This document shows positions 61,807-64,000 of a stretch of DNA of 64,000 nucleotides, piece by piece. The stretch covers positions 868,001-932,000 of the forward strand of contig CAVVFN010000003.1 in assembly GCA_963747515.1 (NCBI GenBank). The letters are read 5' to 3'. Origin of the DNA: Mariniphaga sp963747515. Its GTDB lineage: Bacteria > Bacteroidota > Bacteroidia > Bacteroidales > Prolixibacteraceae. How positions within the stretch are numbered: position 1 is the stretch's first letter; each line of letters opens with the position of its first letter. The notes below the pieces were generated by a model. The model was not told where the DNA came from and did not search any database. It saw only the letters and a program-made list of their open reading frames with translations. Both the position numbers and the translations under genes were made by a program.

Positions 61807-64000
61807 ATGAAACAGCTTTTTACTTTACTCTATTTTATGATGCTTTTAGCTTATCTGAATGCACAGGAACCATACAGACAGCTCCTAATTACTGAAGTTG
61901 TAGTATTTGATTACAACGACAATTATACCGAAATCACCAATGTGGGCGATTCTGCAATTAACCTTAAGTATTTTAAATATATGGGAGATTACAGAATTAC
62001 CATTCCGGAAGATTTGGAAAATGGGGCGTGGGTACCACCCAGTCCGGACTATACTTTTTGGCTTCCGGATTATATTCTGGAGCCGGGAGAAAGTTATGTA
62101 ATAGCACCATGGTACGATTTTGGACCGCGGCAATATAAAATTAGTCCGGATGCTCCCGGAGCCAACGAACGTCCAATGAAAATGGATTTATGGGATATAG
62201 CAGATCAATTCATTCATTATCCTGAAGATCTGGGAGACGAAACCGACAGTATTACTGAGGGATACCGCGCAGTGAGGCTTTGGGGAGGAAGCGGAAGAGT
62301 TGTTCTTGAGCATCATTTTGCAGAAGGTGATTCGGCCGTGGTTGATGTAGCCAACGCAGTAGAACCTGGTGAACAATTGGGATATGATGTTGCCGGAGTT
62401 GAAAGAGCAACAGCCAGAGGGCCGATTATGCGCAAATACACCGTTAAAACGGGGAATCTGGATTTCGCAAATGCCCGGGGAGTGCACCTGGATGATTCGG
62501 AGTGGATGGCCATTCCATATCAAACAACCAGCTCCTGGAGAGATACCTGGTGGACTGTTGGCAACCATGGGCCTTATGTTCTTGATGAAAATACACTTGA
62601 ATCTGATACCGTAACTGTTGATTTTGCGGGTAAAAAGCTTACTGTTCCATGGGGGATCCGCAGGCTTGATGGAATAATGCATGCAATGAAATGGAAACCT
62701 GGAATTGCCTGGTATTACCATCTTAATGAAAATAGGGAAGATTCCGTATATCAATCTGTAAAAACAGGGGATAAGCTGGAAATTTTTGTAGTTGGAAATA
62801 CTCTGTACAATGCAACATTTGATATTGAAGTGAGTCCACCAGCCAACGATGCAAACAGAGTAGTTCCAATTGCTCACAAAAATCTCAGTCTTACAGGAGC
62901 CGGGCCGGTTGTAGGCGGCACACAAAATGGTATACTTGACTGGCCAAGGGTAACTGAACATGCAGAGGGGACAGATACCATTACCGGATCAGAAAAAGGA
63001 TTAGCATTTGAATTAAGAACCGATTCCTTACTGAAGTATTTGGAGAAACCTGCCAATGCCTCATGGGAATTTGTTTGGGTGGATGATGTTGCCAGGGCAA
63101 ATCTGAAAAATGGGGATAAATTAAAAGTAACGGCACAAAATGGGGAGGTAAAAGAATACTTCATTCAGGTTCAACCCTACCGTCCCAGTATTAATGCTTT
63201 CTTAAGCAGCATAACATGGCCCGATGTACCTGAGTACTTAAAAGGAATTTTTGGATGGCAGGGCGATACCATTCCTAATTTTACCAAAGGAGTGTTTGAT
63301 TACAGAATTAATATTCCTCTTGAAGTAGAAGGTATTCCGGCGTTTGTAGCGAAAACAGAAGATTTAAATGCAACCGTTGAAGTTGTGCGGGCTACTTCTT
63401 ATTCCGGGACAAAAGAAAACCGTACGATTTCATTTGTAGTAACCGCACCGGATCAGGCTACGCAATCGACTTATAATGTTGAACTGGTTAAGGAAAAAGA
63501 AGCTGCCAATGTACAACCCTATTTTGCAGAACCTTATGTATCCGAAATTATTACCGGAGAAAACAACAGAAACGGATTCCTGGAAATATACAATCCCGGC
63601 AATCAACCCATTGATTTAAGCAATTACATGTTTAACCGCCAGTCGGGCGTCGATATCGCCGAACGCATTACGTCAACGATGAATGAAGACGACTGGATTC
63701 GTCGATTCAGAAAATATGTTCCAGGGTATAAATATGTTTCCCAGACAGAATGGCCTACCCAACCGGGCGTTCTTATTCCCGATCTTTCAGTTAATTCTAT
63801 TCTTCAGCCGGGTGAAATATTCATTATGGCAGTAATCCCTGATAGGACTGATGCTGCCGATATTAATTCTTACAGAGTTACCTGGCCTCCGGTAGTTCGG
63901 CCTCCTGATGTCCAGTTTATGCTGCGGGGTGACCATCCAGGGTTTGAAATGTTAAACAATCCCTGGGGAGAGGAAGTCTCTACCGATAACTACAGGGTTG
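61807..64000 (+). CDS. large secreted lamin-tail-domain protein, partial
   Basis: Seen: from the ATG at 61807, 731 codons stay open to the right edge. It has a signal peptide (LFTLLYFMMLLAYLNAQ). A lamin-tail domain (LTD) lies at about 20-110 (LLITEVVVFDYNDNYTEITN, IPEDLENGAWVPP) and a second at about 575-700 (YVSEIITGENNRNGFLEIYN PGNQPIDLSNYMFNRQSG). Between them lie beta-rich repeats. Known: LTD proteins of Bacteroidota are large surface proteins, often with a T9SS tail. Completion is outside the window. It follows the beta-helix pair by 276 bp. Confidence 0.8.
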   Translation, partial: MKQLFTLLYFMMLLAYLNAQEPYRQLLITEVVVFDYNDNYTEITNVGDSAINLKYFKYMGDYRITIPEDLENGAWVPPSPDYTFWLPDYILEPGESYVIAPWYDFGPRQYKISPDAPGANERPMKMDLWDIADQFIHYPEDLGDETDSITEGYRAVRLWGGSGRVVLEHHFAEGDSAVVDVANAVEPGEQLGYDVAGVERATARGPIMRKYTVKTGNLDFANARGVHLDDSEWMAIPYQTTSSWRDTWWTVGNHGPYVLDENTLESDTVTVDFAGKKLTVPWGIRRLDGIMHAMKWKPGIAWYYHLNENREDSVYQSVKTGDKLEIFVVGNTLYNATFDIEVSPPANDANRVVPIAHKNLSLTGAGPVVGGTQNGILDWPRVTEHAEGTDTITGSEKGLAFELRTDSLLKYLEKPANASWEFVWVDDVARANLKNGDKLKVTAQNGEVKEYFIQVQPYRPSINAFLSSITWPDVPEYLKGIFGWQGDTIPNFTKGVFDYRINIPLEVEGIPAFVAKTEDLNATVEVVRATSYSGTKENRTISFVVTAPDQATQSTYNVELVKEKEAANVQPYFAEPYVSEIITGENNRNGFLEIYNPGNQPIDLSNYMFNRQSGVDIAERITSTMNEDDWIRRFRKYVPGYKYVSQTEWPTQPGVLIPDLSVNSILQPGEIFIMAVIPDRTDAADINSYRVTWPPVVRPPDVQFMLRGDHPGFEMLNNPWGEEVSTDNYRV

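Noticed and set aside
62188..62961. 257-codon open frame on the minus strand
   Set aside because: It lies opposite the lamin-tail gene, whose plus frame has a signal peptide and recognisable domains. The minus reading (rich in Cys, Ile and Pro) matches no family and is a shadow.

Overview
The window reads as ordinary chromosome of a Bacteroidota bacterium, most likely a Marinilabiliales/Prolixibacteraceae-type marine or sediment anaerobe; the order-level placement is inference. Supporting signs are low GC, almost no Shine-Dalgarno sequences, promoters fitting the Bacteroidota TTTG / TAnnTTTG pattern, a type IX secretion (T9SS) sorting domain, RibBA, START-like and DUF4870 proteins, a LytS/LytTR two-component locus and many short secreted or outer-membrane proteins. 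There is no rRNA, no CRISPR array and no intact prophage or insertion sequence. One tRNA-Met(CAU) is present.

Layout. 1-7.6 kb: partial DUF255 protein (left edge), FKBP lipoprotein, cytidylate-kinase-like protein, Tat-exported glycosylasparaginase, CLC channel with CBS domains, histidine kinase, SDR39U1 epimerase. 7.8-14.6 kb: one-strand run of sensor kinase, HMA-AraC fusion regulator, copper ATPase CopA and two unrelated L,D-transpeptidases, plausibly a copper and cell-wall block. 15-28.9 kb: mostly housekeeping (RpiA, MarC, FumC, YchF, RibBA, LptF/G permease, START-like), plus a GH43-like propeller protein, an ECF sigma operon and two glycosyltransferases. 29-34 kb: tRNA-Met followed by decayed sequence (IS1595 and UDG-like remnants), then an amidohydrolase / beta-helix / EamA gene set and a possible truncated SusC leader. 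34-46 kb: MprF, a conserved secreted protein with a decayed partial copy downstream, glycosyltransferase, aldo/keto reductase, DltD-like protein, TonB-C-like protein, DUF6266, a DUF5996 pseudogene and an exported nitroreductase, with several gene remnants between them. 46-58.5 kb: secreted esterase, CDP-alcohol phosphatidyltransferase, small outer-membrane proteins, ICMT-like methyltransferase, a 1075-residue PAS kinase with two tandem response regulators, DUF3795 and NudC. 58.8-64 kb: two paralogous secreted beta-helix proteins (one with a T9SS tail) and a large lamin-tail protein running off the right edge.

I see no complete, clearly new multi-gene system. The most unusual signals are (i) two intergenic palindromes of about 80-100 bp, 29 kb apart, each built from 11-bp units (inverted units, spacer, direct units); (ii) a 27-bp motif (24/27 identical) lying 62-68 bp upstream of two genes on either side of the LytTR locus, with a weaker third copy; (iii) the HMA-AraC / CopA / double L,D-transpeptidase run; and (iv) a high density of gene remnants between about 29 and 46 kb.
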